Origin: Microbacterium oleivorans
GTDB taxonomy: Bacteria; Actinomycetota; Actinomycetes; Actinomycetales; Microbacteriaceae
Length of the DNA stretch: 64,000 bases
Assembly: GCF_001644225.1 (NCBI RefSeq)
Contig: NZ_LSTV01000001.1
Span: forward strand, 1,118,005-1,182,004
Direction of reading: 5' to 3'
The first letter of the stretch is position 1. Each line of letters begins with the position of its first letter. The notes under the pieces were generated by a model. It was given only the letters and a program-made list of their open reading frames with translations, made no database searches and was not told where the DNA came from. Shown one piece after another: positions 1 to 11,442 of this stretch. Position numbers and translations under genes: made by a program.

Positions 1-207
1 ACCAACTTGGCTCATCTGTGCCAACGGCATCACTCCATGAAGCAATTCACCGCGTGGAGAGTGCGACAACTCACGGGTGGAGTCCTGGAATGGACCTCAC
101 CCCTCGGCAGGACCTACAGAGAAGACGCACCGACACCGGCCGTCGCGTTCACCCCTGCCGCACCACCATCACCGCCACCCGCACCAGCGGAACCCGCACC
201 CTTCTGA
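1..207 (+). CDS. DUF222/HNH endonuclease, C-terminal fragment (5' truncated by window edge)
   Basis: The reading frame is open from base 1 to a TGA at 205-207. It encodes the end of an HNH endonuclease of the actinobacterial DUF222 type. The first residues, TNLAHLCQRHHSMK, match the end of the HNH motif, where the metal-binding Asn and His lie. They are followed by a WRVRQLTGGVLEWTSPLGR stretch that is characteristic of the C terminus of this family, and then by a Pro/Ala-rich tail. These proteins are abundant, often multicopy, and of unclear function; mobile or selfish origins have been suggested. The N-terminal DUF222 domain lies outside the window. The gene converges on dnaG. Confidence 0.88.
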   Translation, partial: TNLAHLCQRHHSMKQFTAWRVRQLTGGVLEWTSPLGRTYREDAPTPAVAFTPAAPPSPPPAPAEPAPF

Positions 208-324
208 GCATCACGCGGCAATCAGAGCGCGTCGCGCCCAGCGAACACGCCTGAGGGTGACGTGTCGGTGAGAGCGCATCCTGCATCCCACCATCCCGCG
301 TTTCCTGCGCGGCAACACAAAGCG

Positions 325-2178
325 TCAGACGAGATCAGCAAGCGTCCGGCGCCGCTGGTCGAGGTCCCGCAGCGCGACCCGAACCGCGCGACCCTCCTCG
401 GAGTCCGCCGGCACGCGCTGGACGGCGCCGAGCAGCTCCGCCTTCTCCCGATCCATCGCCCGCAGCCGAAGCCGACGGCACAGCGCACGCGCCGACGTCG
501 TCGCCTCCACCTCCGTCAGCGCCGGGAACGACGCCGTCAACAACTCCGCAGCGAGCCCGCGATACGGCTCCCGCGTCGCATCCACGGCAGCCGTCGACCA
601 CCCGACACGAGACCGATCCGGCTGAGCGGCGACCGCCTGGCGCACCGCGTCGAGCGCGGGGTGCTCCATCGGGATCTGCAGCGCGGCATCCACCTCGTCC
701 CGGTCGATGACGTGCCCGTACTGCAGCACACCCATCAGCGCATCCCGCTCGAGGGTCACGCTCGCCGTCCGCGGAAGGCTCGCCACCGTCACCCGCAACG
801 ACGGAGCCGCTCCATCCGAGGACCTCTCGACCGGAGCGGCCTCCGGCTCCCGCGGGCTGCGCGACCCGCGCGCCGCGCGCTCCACCGCCGGAGTGACCTC
901 ACCGAGGTCCATCCCGAGCTTGCGCGCCAGCACCCGCGTGTACCCCGGTCGCAGCGACGGGTCGCGGATCTCCGCGACGATCGGAGCGGCCGCGCGCAAC
1001 GCGCCGACCCGGCCCTCGACGCTCCCGAGATCGAACCCGGCCAGCTTCTGGTCGATGACGAACTCGAACATCGGCGCCTTCGCATCCATCAACGCCCGCA
1101 CGGCGCCGTCGCCGCGATTGAGCCGCAGATCGCACGGATCGAGACCGTCCGGCGCGACCGCCACGTACGTCTGCGCCGCGAACCGCTTCTCCTCCGAGAA
1201 CGCCCGCAACGCCGCTTTCTGCCCCGCCGCATCCGGATCGAACGTGAAGATCACCTCGCCAGAGGCACTGTCGTCACCCATCACCCGGCGCAGCACCGTG
1301 ATGTGGTCCGACCCGAACGCGGTGCCGCACGTCGCGATCGCCGTCGTCACCCCGGCGAGGTGGCACGCCATCACGTCGGTGTACCCCTCCACGACGACGA
1401 CACGGTGCGAGCGGGAGACGTCCTTCTTCGCGAGGTCGAGACCGTAGAGAACCTGCGCCTTCTTGTAGATCGGCGTCTCGGGCGTGTTCAGGTACTTGGG
1501 GCCCTGATCGTCCTCGTACAGCTTCCGCGCGCCGAACCCGATCGTCTGGCCCGTGAGGTCGCGGATCGGCCACACCACCCGTCCGCGGAACCGGTCGTAC
1601 ACGCCGCGCTGCCCCTGCGACACGAGCCCCGCCGTTGCCAACTCCTCGTCGGTGAAGCCCTGCGCGCGCAGGGCGTCCCGCATGTTGTTCCAGCCCTTCG
1701 GCGCGTAACCGACACCGAAGTGCGCGGCGGCGCCGGCATCGAATCCCCGTTCGCCGAGGAACCGGCGACCCGCGTCGGCCTCCGCCGTCGCGAGCTGCCC
1801 CCGGAAGTACTCGGCCGCGGCCGTGTTCGCCTGGTACAGCCGCGTCCGACCGCCGGTCTCGGGAGCGGCCCCGCCGTCCTCGTAGTGCAGCTGGTATCCG
1901 ATACGGCCCGCGAGACGCTCGACCGCCTCGGTGAACGACAGGTGGTCCATCGCGCGCAGGAACGAGTAGACGTCGCCCGACTCCCCGCATCCGAAGCAGT
2001 GGTAGTACCCCGCCTGCGGCCGCACGTTGAAGCTCGGACTGCGCTCATCGTGGAACGGGCAGAGTCCCTTGAGGGATCCCACACCCGCCGACTTCAGCGC
2101 GACCCGCTCCCCCACGATGTCCGCGATGTTCGTCCGAGCCTTCACCTCGTCGACGTCGGACTGCCGGATGCGGGCCAT
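325..2178 (-). CDS. dnaG: DNA primase DnaG
   Basis: Synthesises RNA primers for replication. The 617-residue length is normal for the family. The N-terminal CHC2 zinc finger is complete (Cys40, His43, Cys61, Cys64), followed by the primase catalytic core and a TOPRIM domain containing VVVEGYTDVMA, then a C-terminal helicase-binding region. The ATG at 2178 gives the canonical N terminus MARIRQSDVDEVK; upstream in-frame codons give no homologous sequence. The start overlaps the dgt stop by one base (TGATG), so it is the last gene of a dus-dgt-dnaG operon and is probably translationally coupled. Confidence 0.97.
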   Translation of the reverse strand: MARIRQSDVDEVKARTNIADIVGERVALKSAGVGSLKGLCPFHDERSPSFNVRPQAGYYHCFGCGESGDVYSFLRAMDHLSFTEAVERLAGRIGYQLHYEDGGAAPETGGRTRLYQANTAAAEYFRGQLATAEADAGRRFLGERGFDAGAAAHFGVGYAPKGWNNMRDALRAQGFTDEELATAGLVSQGQRGVYDRFRGRVVWPIRDLTGQTIGFGARKLYEDDQGPKYLNTPETPIYKKAQVLYGLDLAKKDVSRSHRVVVVEGYTDVMACHLAGVTTAIATCGTAFGSDHITVLRRVMGDDSASGEVIFTFDPDAAGQKAALRAFSEEKRFAAQTYVAVAPDGLDPCDLRLNRGDGAVRALMDAKAPMFEFVIDQKLAGFDLGSVEGRVGALRAAAPIVAEIRDPSLRPGYTRVLARKLGMDLGEVTPAVERAARGSRSPREPEAAPVERSSDGAAPSLRVTVASLPRTASVTLERDALMGVLQYGHVIDRDEVDAALQIPMEHPALDAVRQAVAAQPDRSRVGWSTAAVDATREPYRGLAAELLTASFPALTEVEATTSARALCRRLRLRAMDREKAELLGAVQRVPADSEEGRAVRVALRDLDQRRRTLADLV

Positions 2179-3575
2179 CAGAGACCTTCGATCGGCTCGG
2201 GAAGGGCGAAGCTCGCGTTCGCGACGACCCGAGACCCCGCTGGCCAGAGGCCGAGTTCGCGCAGGTCCACGGGCCCGACCAGAGCCGAGTGCCACTCGAT
2301 CGCGAAACGGTCGGTGAGCGTCGCCACCTGATCGACCACGACGCGCTTGCGTTCGACATCGCTCGATGCCGCCGCGAAGTCCACCGCGTGCACCCGATCG
2401 AGGTGCTCCGGACGCTCCAGCAGAGCCGACGCGAGGCGCTTCAGCACCCGACGCTGCTCCTTGTAGAGCCCCTTACGACCGTCGATCGACACGACGAACG
2501 CCCCGATCGTGCCCTTCAGCACCGCCATCTCGGCCTCGATGACCCGCGGCACGATCATCCGTCCGCGGTAGCGGGTCAGCGCGGGCGTGTCGTAGTGCTC
2601 GCGCGTCGCCGCCGTCGCGGCACGAGCGAAGCGCCCGATGAAGTCGGACGTGAGGTTCTTCAGCCGGGCCACCGACGCCCGCGTGCCGTCGAAGTCGGTC
2701 ATCCACTCGGGCAGTCGCACGAGTCGGTACAGCGCATCGGCGAGTTCATCTCGGCTGAACCCGAGCCCGACCCACGACTGGATCGCCGTCAGCAGCGCCT
2801 CGCGCTCCCGGGCATCCGCGAGTCGGCGGGGATCGAGGTAACCGTTCAGGACGGCGTCCTCGAAGTCGTGCACCGAGTAGGCGATGTCGTCGGAGAGGTC
2901 CATGACCTCGGCCTCGATGCACCGCACGCGGCCGGGCGCGCCCTGCCGCATCCACCGGAAGATCGCCTCGTCCTCGGCGTACACACCGAATTTCTGGCGT
3001 CCTCCGGGATCCGGGATCGCGTGATCCGCCGTCCACGGGTACTTGCAGGTCGCGTCGAGGCTCGCGCGGGTGAGGTTCAGCCCGAAGCTCTCGCCGTCGT
3101 CGTCGACGACCTTCGGCTCGAGACGGGCGAGGATGCGCAGCGACTGCGCATTGCCCTCGAACCCGCCGATGTCCTCGGCCCACTCGTTGAGCGCCCGCTC
3201 GCCGTTGTGCCCGAAAGGCGGATGCCCGAGGTCATGACTCAGGCACGCCGTGTCGACCACGTCGGGCGAGAGCTCCAACGCGATCGCGAGCTCGCGTCCC
3301 ACCTGCGCGACCTCGAGCGAGTGCGTGAGGCGGTTGCGCGCGAAGTCGTCGGGGCTCGCGGGGCTCAGCACCTGCGTCTTGGCCGCGAGCCGCCGGAACG
3401 CCGCGGAGTGCAGCACCCGGGCACGGTCACGGGCGAACCCGTCGCGCAGGGAACGGTGCTTCTCCGCGTGGAAACGCTCGGCGTCGTGGTCGTCGTAGCC
3501 TGTGGGACGTCCGGCGGCGATGCCCACGCTCGCGCCGACCACCGACTCAGCCGCCACTGGTGTCGAGCTCCGCAT
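2178..3575 (-). CDS. dgt: Deoxyguanosinetriphosphate triphosphohydrolase-like protein
   Basis: HD-domain dNTPase that hydrolyses dNTPs to deoxynucleosides and triphosphate, controlling dNTP pools. Visible hallmarks are RVLHSAAFRRLAAKTQV, the NRLTHSLEVAQVGR helix, and the HD dyad in CLSHDLGHPPFGHNGE. With the ATG at 3575 it has 465 residues and its 5' end overlaps the dus stop by 29 bases. GTG codons at 3557 and 3542 are equally plausible starts, because the first 20 or so residues are not conserved and no clear ribosome-binding site separates them. Its place directly before dnaG is a common actinobacterial arrangement. Confidence 0.93.
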   Translation of the reverse strand: MRSSTPVAAESVVGASVGIAAGRPTGYDDHDAERFHAEKHRSLRDGFARDRARVLHSAAFRRLAAKTQVLSPASPDDFARNRLTHSLEVAQVGRELAIALELSPDVVDTACLSHDLGHPPFGHNGERALNEWAEDIGGFEGNAQSLRILARLEPKVVDDDGESFGLNLTRASLDATCKYPWTADHAIPDPGGRQKFGVYAEDEAIFRWMRQGAPGRVRCIEAEVMDLSDDIAYSVHDFEDAVLNGYLDPRRLADAREREALLTAIQSWVGLGFSRDELADALYRLVRLPEWMTDFDGTRASVARLKNLTSDFIGRFARAATAATREHYDTPALTRYRGRMIVPRVIEAEMAVLKGTIGAFVVSIDGRKGLYKEQRRVLKRLASALLERPEHLDRVHAVDFAAASSDVERKRVVVDQVATLTDRFAIEWHSALVGPVDLRELGLWPAGSRVVANASFALPEPIEGL

Positions 3576-4707
3576 CCGCAAGGGCGGTGGATGCCGCGTG
3601 TCCGATCTCGCGCGAGTCGAGCCACCCGTCGGGCAGGGCCGGCCGCTTCGGCGTGCCCGCACGCCCGCGCTGACCCTCCGCGGCGGCGCCGGGGTACGGC
3701 GCGTCGAGGTCGAGCGTCGCGAGCAGCTCGTCGATCTCCGCGAGGCTCGACGCGGTCGCGAGACGAGCCCGGAGGTCACCCCCGACGGGGTAGCCCTTGA
3801 AGTACCAGGCGACGTGCTTGCGGATGTCGCGGCAGCCGCGGTCCTCGTCCTCGAAGAACTCGACCAGCAGCTCCGCGTGGCGACGGAACGCGGCCGCGAC
3901 GAACCCGAGGGTCGCATCGACGGGCGGAGCGGTGTGGCCGGTGCCGAGTTCGCGCGCGAGGTCACCGAAGAGCCAGGGGCGGCCGAGGCATCCGCGTCCG
4001 ACGACGACACCGTCGCAACCGGTCTCGGCCATCATCCGGCGGGCGTCCTCCGCCGACCAGATGTCGCCGTTGCCGAGCACGGGGACGCTCGTGACCGTCT
4101 CCTTCAACTTCGCGATCGCTGACCAGTCCGCGTGGCCCGAGTAGAACTCCGATGCCGTCCGCGCGTGCAGCGCGACGGCGGCGACGCCGGCGCCTTCGGC
4201 GATCCGGCCGGCCTCGAGGTAGGTCAGGTGGTCGGAGTCGATGCCCTTGCGCATCTTGACGGTCAACGGGATGTCGCCGGCGGCCTTCGCGGCGCGTTCG
4301 ACGATCTCGCGGAACAGCTCGGTCTTCCACGGCAGCGCCGCACCGCCGCCCTTGCGGGTCACCTTGGGGACGGGGCATCCGAAGTTCAGATCGACGTGGT
4401 CGGCGTGATCCTCCTCGACGATGATCCGGACCGCGGCCTCGACGGTCGCCGGGTCGACGCCGTACAGCTGGATCGACCGGGGGGTCTCGGACTCGTGGTG
4501 GCGGATGAGCCGCATCGTCGTGGCGTTGCGCTCGACCAGAGCGCGCGTCGTGATCATCTCGCTCACGTAGAGGCCCGCACCGTACTCGCGGCACAGGCGA
4601 CGGAAGGCCGTGTTGGTGATGCCGGCCATGGGTGCGAGGACGACGGGAGCGTCGAGGGTGATCGGCCCGATACGCAGGGGCGCGGGGGGTGCGAGGGTCG
4701 AGGACAT
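3547..4707 (-). CDS. dus: tRNA-dihydrouridine synthase
   Basis: FMN-dependent enzyme reducing specific uridines in the tRNA D-loop. The 386-residue protein begins MSSTLAPPAPLRIGPI and has the family signature APMAGITNTAFRRLC near the N terminus, the LNFGCPVPKVTRKGGG motif containing the catalytic Cys, and the FMN-binding NGDIWSAEDAR and VVGRGCLGRPWLF segments in the TIM barrel. The ATG at 4707 is preceded by a GGGAAGGA-type ribosome-binding site. It is the first gene of the dus-dgt-dnaG operon and is divergent from the glutathione peroxidase gene. Confidence 0.95.
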   Translation of the reverse strand: MSSTLAPPAPLRIGPITLDAPVVLAPMAGITNTAFRRLCREYGAGLYVSEMITTRALVERNATTMRLIRHHESETPRSIQLYGVDPATVEAAVRIIVEEDHADHVDLNFGCPVPKVTRKGGGAALPWKTELFREIVERAAKAAGDIPLTVKMRKGIDSDHLTYLEAGRIAEGAGVAAVALHARTASEFYSGHADWSAIAKLKETVTSVPVLGNGDIWSAEDARRMMAETGCDGVVVGRGCLGRPWLFGDLARELGTGHTAPPVDATLGFVAAAFRRHAELLVEFFEDEDRGCRDIRKHVAWYFKGYPVGGDLRARLATASSLAEIDELLATLDLDAPYPGAAAEGQRGRAGTPKRPALPDGWLDSREIGHAASTALADAELDTSGG

Positions 4708-4758
4708 ATCCTTCCCATTCTCCCAGACGGCGAGCGCTTGCGGGATCGGCGCGCGTCC

Positions 4759-4764
4759 TATCGT
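4759..4764 (+). promoter_or_regulatory. Putative -10 element of the gpx gene (leaderless)
   Basis: TATCGT lies six bases before the ATG at 4771. That puts the predicted transcription start at or next to the start codon. No Shine-Dalgarno sequence fits between them. Confidence 0.5.
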
Positions 4765-4770
4765 GGAGAC

Positions 4771-5265
4771 ATGACCGAAACCCCCTCCCTCCGCGACATC
4801 CCGTTCACCACGGCCGACGGGAAGGAGGCGACGCTGGGCGACTTCGGCGACAAGGCGTTCCTCATCGTCAACGTCGCGTCGAAGTGCGGGTTGGCCCCGC
4901 AGTACGAGCAGCTCGAGGAGCTGCAGAAGACGTACGGCGAGCGCGGCCTGCAGGTCATCGGGTTCCCGTGCAACCAGTTCATGGGGCAGGAGCCCGGATC
5001 GATGGAGGAGATCCTCGACTACTGCGCCGTCAACTGGGGCATCACGTTCCCCATCATGGACAAGATCCGGGTGAACGGCTCGCACGCCGCTCCGCTCTAC
5101 AAGGCGCTGAAGAAGACCCCGAACGCGGAGCGCGCGAAGGGCCCCGTCATGTGGAACTTCGAGAAGTTCCTCGTGACGCGGGACGGCGAGCTGCACCGCT
5201 TCCGTCCGCAGACCAAGCCGAACGAGCCCGAGGTGATCGCGGCGATCGAGGACGCGCTGGCCTGA
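4771..5265 (+). CDS. Glutathione peroxidase family protein (probably thioredoxin-dependent)
   Basis: A 164-residue thiol peroxidase that reduces hydroperoxides. The peroxidatic Cys39 sits in NVASKCGLAPQY, the family FPCNQF motif is at 65-70 with the catalytic Gln69, and the catalytic Trp and Asn lie in VMWNFEKFLV. Cys67 and Cys85 are candidate resolving residues. Actinobacteria generally lack glutathione, so thioredoxin is the likely reductant; this is inference from the family. The gene ends directly against the convergent frnE-like stop with no intervening base. Confidence 0.93.
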   Translation: MTETPSLRDIPFTTADGKEATLGDFGDKAFLIVNVASKCGLAPQYEQLEELQKTYGERGLQVIGFPCNQFMGQEPGSMEEILDYCAVNWGITFPIMDKIRVNGSHAAPLYKALKKTPNAERAKGPVMWNFEKFLVTRDGELHRFRPQTKPNEPEVIAAIEDALA

Positions 5266-5943
5266 TCAGCTCGCGGCCGACGCCTCCGCGCGCTCGGACC
5301 ACACCTGACGTGCGATCTGCGCGAACGCCTCGGCGGGCTGCGCCCCGCTGACGCCGTACTTGCCGTCGATGACGAAGAACGGCACACCCTGGATGCCGTA
5401 GGCCTGCGCCTGCGCCTGGTCGGCCCGCACCGCCTCGAGGTAGCGGCCGGACTCCAGCGCGTCGCGCGCGGCCTCCCGGTCGAGTCCCGCCTCGACGGCG
5501 AGCTCCACGAGGTCGTCGATGCGACCGACGTGACGGCCCTCGGTGAAGTAGGCCGACATGAGCCGCTCGGTCATCTCCTTCTGGAGACCCTGCTCCTTCG
5601 CGAAGTGGAGCAGCTCGTGCGCCTTCACCGTGTTCGTGTGCTTCAGCAGGTCGAACCGGTACTCGAGGCCCGCCTCGGCGGCGACACCCGTCACCCGGTC
5701 GAGCATCGGCTTGACCTGCTCGGGTGTCATGCCCTTGTGCTGCGACAGGAAGTCGACCTCGTTCCCGTCGAAGTCGACGGGGGTGTCCGGGGACAGCTCG
5801 TACGAGTGGAACGTCACCTCCACGCGGGGGGCGTCGGCGTCGTCCGCCGTCGCCGCGAGCCCCGTCTCGAGGTTGCGCTTGCCGATGTAGCACCAGGGGC
5901 AGGCGATGTCACTCCACACGTCGATCTTGATGGCATCCGTCAC
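5266..5943 (-). CDS. DsbA-family (FrnE-like) oxidoreductase
   Basis: A 225-residue thioredoxin-fold protein with the CPWC active site at residues 15-18 (WSDIACPWCYIGKR) and the helical insertion typical of the FrnE/2-hydroxychromene-2-carboxylate isomerase-like branch of DsbA. The cis-Pro loop is in GVPFFVIDGKYGVSGAQP. There is no signal peptide, so it is cytoplasmic. FrnE proteins act as disulfide isomerases or oxidoreductases; the exact substrate cannot be read from sequence. Its stop abuts the convergent gpx stop. Confidence 0.92.
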   Translation of the reverse strand: MTDAIKIDVWSDIACPWCYIGKRNLETGLAATADDADAPRVEVTFHSYELSPDTPVDFDGNEVDFLSQHKGMTPEQVKPMLDRVTGVAAEAGLEYRFDLLKHTNTVKAHELLHFAKEQGLQKEMTERLMSAYFTEGRHVGRIDDLVELAVEAGLDREAARDALESGRYLEAVRADQAQAQAYGIQGVPFFVIDGKYGVSGAQPAEAFAQIARQVWSERAEASAAS

Positions 5944-5990
5944 ATCGCCTGCAACGCGCCCGGCACTCGCATCTATTCCCGCCGCCGTCC

Positions 5991-5996
5991 TAGGCT
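5991..5996 (+). promoter_or_regulatory. Putative -10 element of the P-loop gene (leaderless)
   Basis: TAGGCT is separated by six bases from the ATG at 6003. The same hexamer and spacing recur before other genes in the window. Confidence 0.55.
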
Positions 5997-6002
5997 GGCG
6001 GG

Positions 6003-6569
6003 ATGCTCTCCGCCGACGACCCGCTGCCGGCTCCGCCCCGTCGCGTCGTGATCGCGGGCACCACGGGGGTGGGCAAGTCCACCCTCGCGCGACGGCTCGC
6101 GGACCTATGGCATCTCGAGTACACCGAGCTCGACTCGCTCTTCCACGGACCGGGCTGGACGCCCCGGCCCGAGTTCCTCGACGACGTGCGCCACGTCGCC
6201 GCCGGTGAGCGGTGGGTGTCGGAGTGGAACTACTTCAGCGCGGGCGGCGGGCAGGTGCTCGGCGAGCGCGCCGACCTCGCGGTGTGGCTCGACCTCCCCC
6301 GTCGCATCGCGCGCGCCCGGCTGGTGCGACGCACCCTGCGGCGCAGCATCCTGCGGCAGCCCCTGTGGAACGGGAACGTCGAGCCTCCCCTGTGGACGGT
6401 CCTCCGCGACCCCGACCACATCCTGCGGTGGGAGATGCGCACGCACGGCACCTGGCGGGAACGGATGCCGCGGGTCGCCGCCGAGTACGACGTGCCCGTC
6501 GTACGCCTCCGCCATCCGCGGGAGGTCGAGCGCTGGCTCGCGGGACCCGCCGCGCGCGCCGCGGACTGA
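6003..6569 (+). CDS. P-loop NTPase, adenylate/shikimate-kinase-like (FlaR-type)
   Basis: A 188-residue protein with a Walker A motif GTTGVGKST near residues 19-27 and the small kinase fold of the AAA_17/adenylate kinase-like group. The ELDSLFHGPGWTPRPEF segment resembles the substrate-binding region of proteins often called DNA topology modulation protein FlaR. Arg-rich lid-like segments follow (RRIARARLVRRTLRRS). The substrate is unknown. It stands alone between frnE-like and uppS and ends two bases from the convergent uppS stop. Confidence 0.8.
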   Translation: MLSADDPLPAPPRRVVIAGTTGVGKSTLARRLADLWHLEYTELDSLFHGPGWTPRPEFLDDVRHVAAGERWVSEWNYFSAGGGQVLGERADLAVWLDLPRRIARARLVRRTLRRSILRQPLWNGNVEPPLWTVLRDPDHILRWEMRTHGTWRERMPRVAAEYDVPVVRLRHPREVERWLAGPAARAAD

Positions 6570-6571
6570 CC

Positions 6572-7378
6572 TCAGGTGGACGTCGGGGCGTCCTTGGCCC
6601 CGCCGAAGCGGCGGTCGCGCGACAGATAGAGCTCGATCGCTCCCCACAGGTCGGTCCGCGAGAAGTCGGGCCACAGCGTGTCGAGGAACACCATCTCGGC
6701 GTACGCCGCCTCCCACAGCAGGAAGTTGGACGTCCGCTGCTCACCGCTCGACCGCACGAAGAGGTCGACGTCGGGCATGTCGGAGACGTACAAGTGCCGC
6801 CGGAGCGTCTTCTCGGTGATGGCCGAGGGCTTCAGCTTTCCGCGGGCGATCTCCTCACCCATCGCCCGCATCGCGTCGATGATCTCCAGCCGCCCGCCGT
6901 AGTTGATGCACATCGTCAGCGTCAGGCCGGTGTTGCCGGACGTCAGCTGCTCGGCGTACTGCAGTTCCTTGATGACCGAGCCCCACAGCCGCGGCTTGCG
7001 TCCGGCCCAGCGGATGCGGACGTTCCACTCGTTGAGCTGGTCCCGTCGCCGGTGCAGCACGTCGCGGTTGTACCCCATGAGGAAGCGCACCTCTTCGGGC
7101 GAGCGCGCCCAGTTCTCCGTGGAGAAGGCGTAGACGCTGAGGTGTTTGACGCCCGCCTGGATCGCCCCGGCGACGACGTCGAGCAGCACCTCCTCGCCCG
7201 CGCGATGCCCTTCGATCCGGGTCAGCCCGCGGCGGTTCGCCCACCGGCCGTTGCCGTCCATGACGATCGCGACGTGAGCCGGCACCGCCCCCTTCGGGAA
7301 TTCCGGCGGGTACAGCCCGGTCCAGTCTAGCGGTCGATAGGGCACCGCGTCGCGATGCGTGTACGGCTTGGGACTCAC
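6572..7378 (-). CDS. uppS: Isoprenyl transferase (undecaprenyl/decaprenyl diphosphate synthase)
   Basis: cis-prenyltransferase making the C50/C55 polyprenyl diphosphate carrier for peptidoglycan and other envelope polymers. The 268-residue protein has the Mg-binding Asp41 in [13 protein letters not shown], the YAFSTENW segment and the C-terminal [18 protein letters not shown] motif. The GTG start at 7378 overlaps the recO stop by four bases (GTGA), so it is translationally coupled to recO. Whether the product is C50 or C55 cannot be read from sequence. Confidence 0.96.
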   Translation of the reverse strand: MSPKPYTHRDAVPYRPLDWTGLYPPEFPKGAVPAHVAIVMDGNGRWANRRGLTRIEGHRAGEEVLLDVVAGAIQAGVKHLSVYAFSTENWARSPEEVRFLMGYNRDVLHRRRDQLNEWNVRIRWAGRKPRLWGSVIKELQYAEQLTSGNTGLTLTMCINYGGRLEIIDAMRAMGEEIARGKLKPSAITEKTLRRHLYVSDMPDVDLFVRSSGEQRTSNFLLWEAAYAEMVFLDTLWPDFSRTDLWGAIELYLSRDRRFGGAKDAPTST

Positions 7379-8103
7379 CGAGGCGCCTCCAGGTGGGACA
7401 GGGAACGGATGCCGCGCTCGGTGTGCCACTGTGCGTAGGCGGCGATGAGGCCGGAGGATGCCGCGGTGGCGCCGGACGAGGCGGCATCCACCACATCCCA
7501 CTCCCCCGCCAGCAGCGCCCGCAGCAGATCGCCGGTCTCGACACTCACCCGCGGAGCACCGGTGGGCGCGCACGCGGAGCAGACGATGCCGCCCAGCTGC
7601 GCGACGAACCACTCGTGCGGCCCCGGAGCACCGCACCGCGCACACTCCCGCAGGGACGGCGCCCACCCCGAGAGCGACATGACCCTCAGGAGGTACGAGT
7701 CGAGCACCGACCGCGGGGCGTGGTCGCCGCGGGCGAGGGCGCGGAGCCCGCCGACGAGGAGCAGGTACTGCTGCGGCGTCGTCTCGGCCTCGTTGAGCCG
7801 GTCGGCGGTCTCGGACATGGCGGATGCCGCGGTGTACCGGTCGTAATCGGTCGCGATGTCCGCACCGTAGGCGCCCAGGGACTCGGCCTGCTGCACGATG
7901 TCGAGCGAGCGGCCCTTGTACATCTGGACGTCGGCGACCATGAACGGCTCGAGCCGGGCGCCGAACTTCGACGACGTCCGCCGGACACCCTTCGCGACGG
8001 CGCGCACCTTGCCGTGACGACGGCTGAGCATCGTCACGATGCGGTCCGCCTCGCCCAGCTTGTGGGTGCGAAGGACCACGACCTCGTCGCGGTAAGTGGG
8101 CAC
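7375..8103 (-). CDS. recO: DNA repair protein RecO
   Basis: Recombination mediator that loads RecA on SSB-coated DNA in the RecF pathway. The 242-residue protein starts [23 protein letters not shown] (GTG at 8103), has an N-terminal OB fold and a C-terminal helical domain, and carries a zinc-binding cluster: Cys residues in ECARCGAPG and in GIVCSACAP. Transcription is predicted from GATAAT six bases upstream of the GTG, so the mRNA is leaderless. It is the first gene of a recO-uppS operon. Confidence 0.95.
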   Translation of the reverse strand: MPTYRDEVVVLRTHKLGEADRIVTMLSRRHGKVRAVAKGVRRTSSKFGARLEPFMVADVQMYKGRSLDIVQQAESLGAYGADIATDYDRYTAASAMSETADRLNEAETTPQQYLLLVGGLRALARGDHAPRSVLDSYLLRVMSLSGWAPSLRECARCGAPGPHEWFVAQLGGIVCSACAPTGAPRVSVETGDLLRALLAGEWDVVDAASSGATAASSGLIAAYAQWHTERGIRSLSHLEAPR

Positions 8104-8109
8104 CCCTCG

Positions 8110-8115
8110 ATTATC
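8110..8115 (-). promoter_or_regulatory. Putative -10 element of recO (leaderless)
   Basis: GATAAT on the minus strand ends six bases before the GTG start at 8103. It lies back-to-back with the promoter of the divergent membrane protein gene. Confidence 0.5.
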
Positions 8116-8126
8116 CCGTGACCGGG

Positions 8127-8132
8127 CACAAT
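8127..8132 (+). promoter_or_regulatory. Weak putative -10 element of the UPF0126 gene
   Basis: CACAAT, with A at position 2 and T at position 6 of the hexamer, ends six bases before the GTG at 8139. It matches the spacing rule of the other leaderless genes but not the first T. Confidence 0.35.
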
Positions 8133-8138
8133 GAAGGC

Positions 8139-8825
8139 GTGACCGAGCCGCAGTTCCTCATCCCCCTCTGGGCCGACCTCACCGCCGTCGGGCTCGGCGG
8201 CGTACAGGGCGCCCTGTTCGCCTCGGGGTTCCAGGGTCAGCGCCGACTCGACCTGCTCGGGGTCGCGATCATCGGCGTCGTGATGGGTCTCGGCGGCGGC
8301 ATGATCCGCGATCTGCTCCTGAACACGACCCCCGTCGCCCTCCAGAGCGACGGGTACCTCATCACCGTCACCGCCGCGGCCCTCGTCGGGATGCTGCTGG
8401 CGAACCTCTTCCGGCGGCTCAACGCCGTCATCGTGGCGCTCGACGCCGTCGCGATCGGCATGTTCGGCGCGCTGGGGACGACCAAGGCGTTGGCGCTCGG
8501 GCTCCCCCTCATCCCGTCCGTCTTCGTCGGCGCGTGCGCGGCGGTCGGCGGCGGCCTGCTGCGCGACGTGTTCATGGGTCTCCCCGTTGCGATGATGCAC
8601 GTCGGCTCGCTCTACGCCGTCGCTGCGGCGGTGGGATGCGCCGTCCTGGCCGTCCTCGACGTCGTCGGCGTCGCGGCGGTGCCGGCGGCGATCACCTGCA
8701 TCGCGGTGACCGCCGTCATCCGGGTCCTCGCCGTCGCGTTCGACATCTCCCTGCCGGAGCAGCGCGCGCTGTACCGGCGCAAAGTCGCCGTCGAGACCTC
8801 GACGATCCCGATCATCAGACCGTGA
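8139..8825 (+). CDS. UPF0126 / trimeric intracellular cation (TRIC) channel family protein
   Basis: A 228-residue polytopic membrane protein with about seven hydrophobic segments. Two tandem halves each contain a glycine motif ([16 protein letters not shown] and [17 protein letters not shown]), the signature of the UPF0126/TRIC fold. Prokaryotic TRIC homologues are K+-permeable channels; other members have been proposed as glycine transporters. The GTG at 8139 is preferred over an upstream ATG at 8118 because the extra residues are not family-like and the -10-like hexamer fits 8139. It is divergent from recO and converges on leuA. Confidence 0.88.
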   Translation: MTEPQFLIPLWADLTAVGLGGVQGALFASGFQGQRRLDLLGVAIIGVVMGLGGGMIRDLLLNTTPVALQSDGYLITVTAAALVGMLLANLFRRLNAVIVALDAVAIGMFGALGTTKALALGLPLIPSVFVGACAAVGGGLLRDVFMGLPVAMMHVGSLYAVAAAVGCAVLAVLDVVGVAAVPAAITCIAVTAVIRVLAVAFDISLPEQRALYRRKVAVETSTIPIIRP

Positions 8826-8853
8826 TCGGGTCCCGACGGCGACCGCGCGGGAA

Positions 8854-11426
<2,573 letters not shown>

Positions 11427-11442
11427 GCGGCGTCGCTCTCCG

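Noticed and set aside
208..324. Possible small gene or terminator between the HNH fragment and dnaG
   Set aside because: Short plus-strand frames here lack ribosome-binding sites and coding bias; no convincing hairpin with a T tract was found.
262..2331. Long open frame of about 689 codons on the plus strand across dnaG
   Set aside because: Antisense shadow of dnaG caused by high GC; Arg/Pro/His-rich sequence, no family resemblance, no start site.
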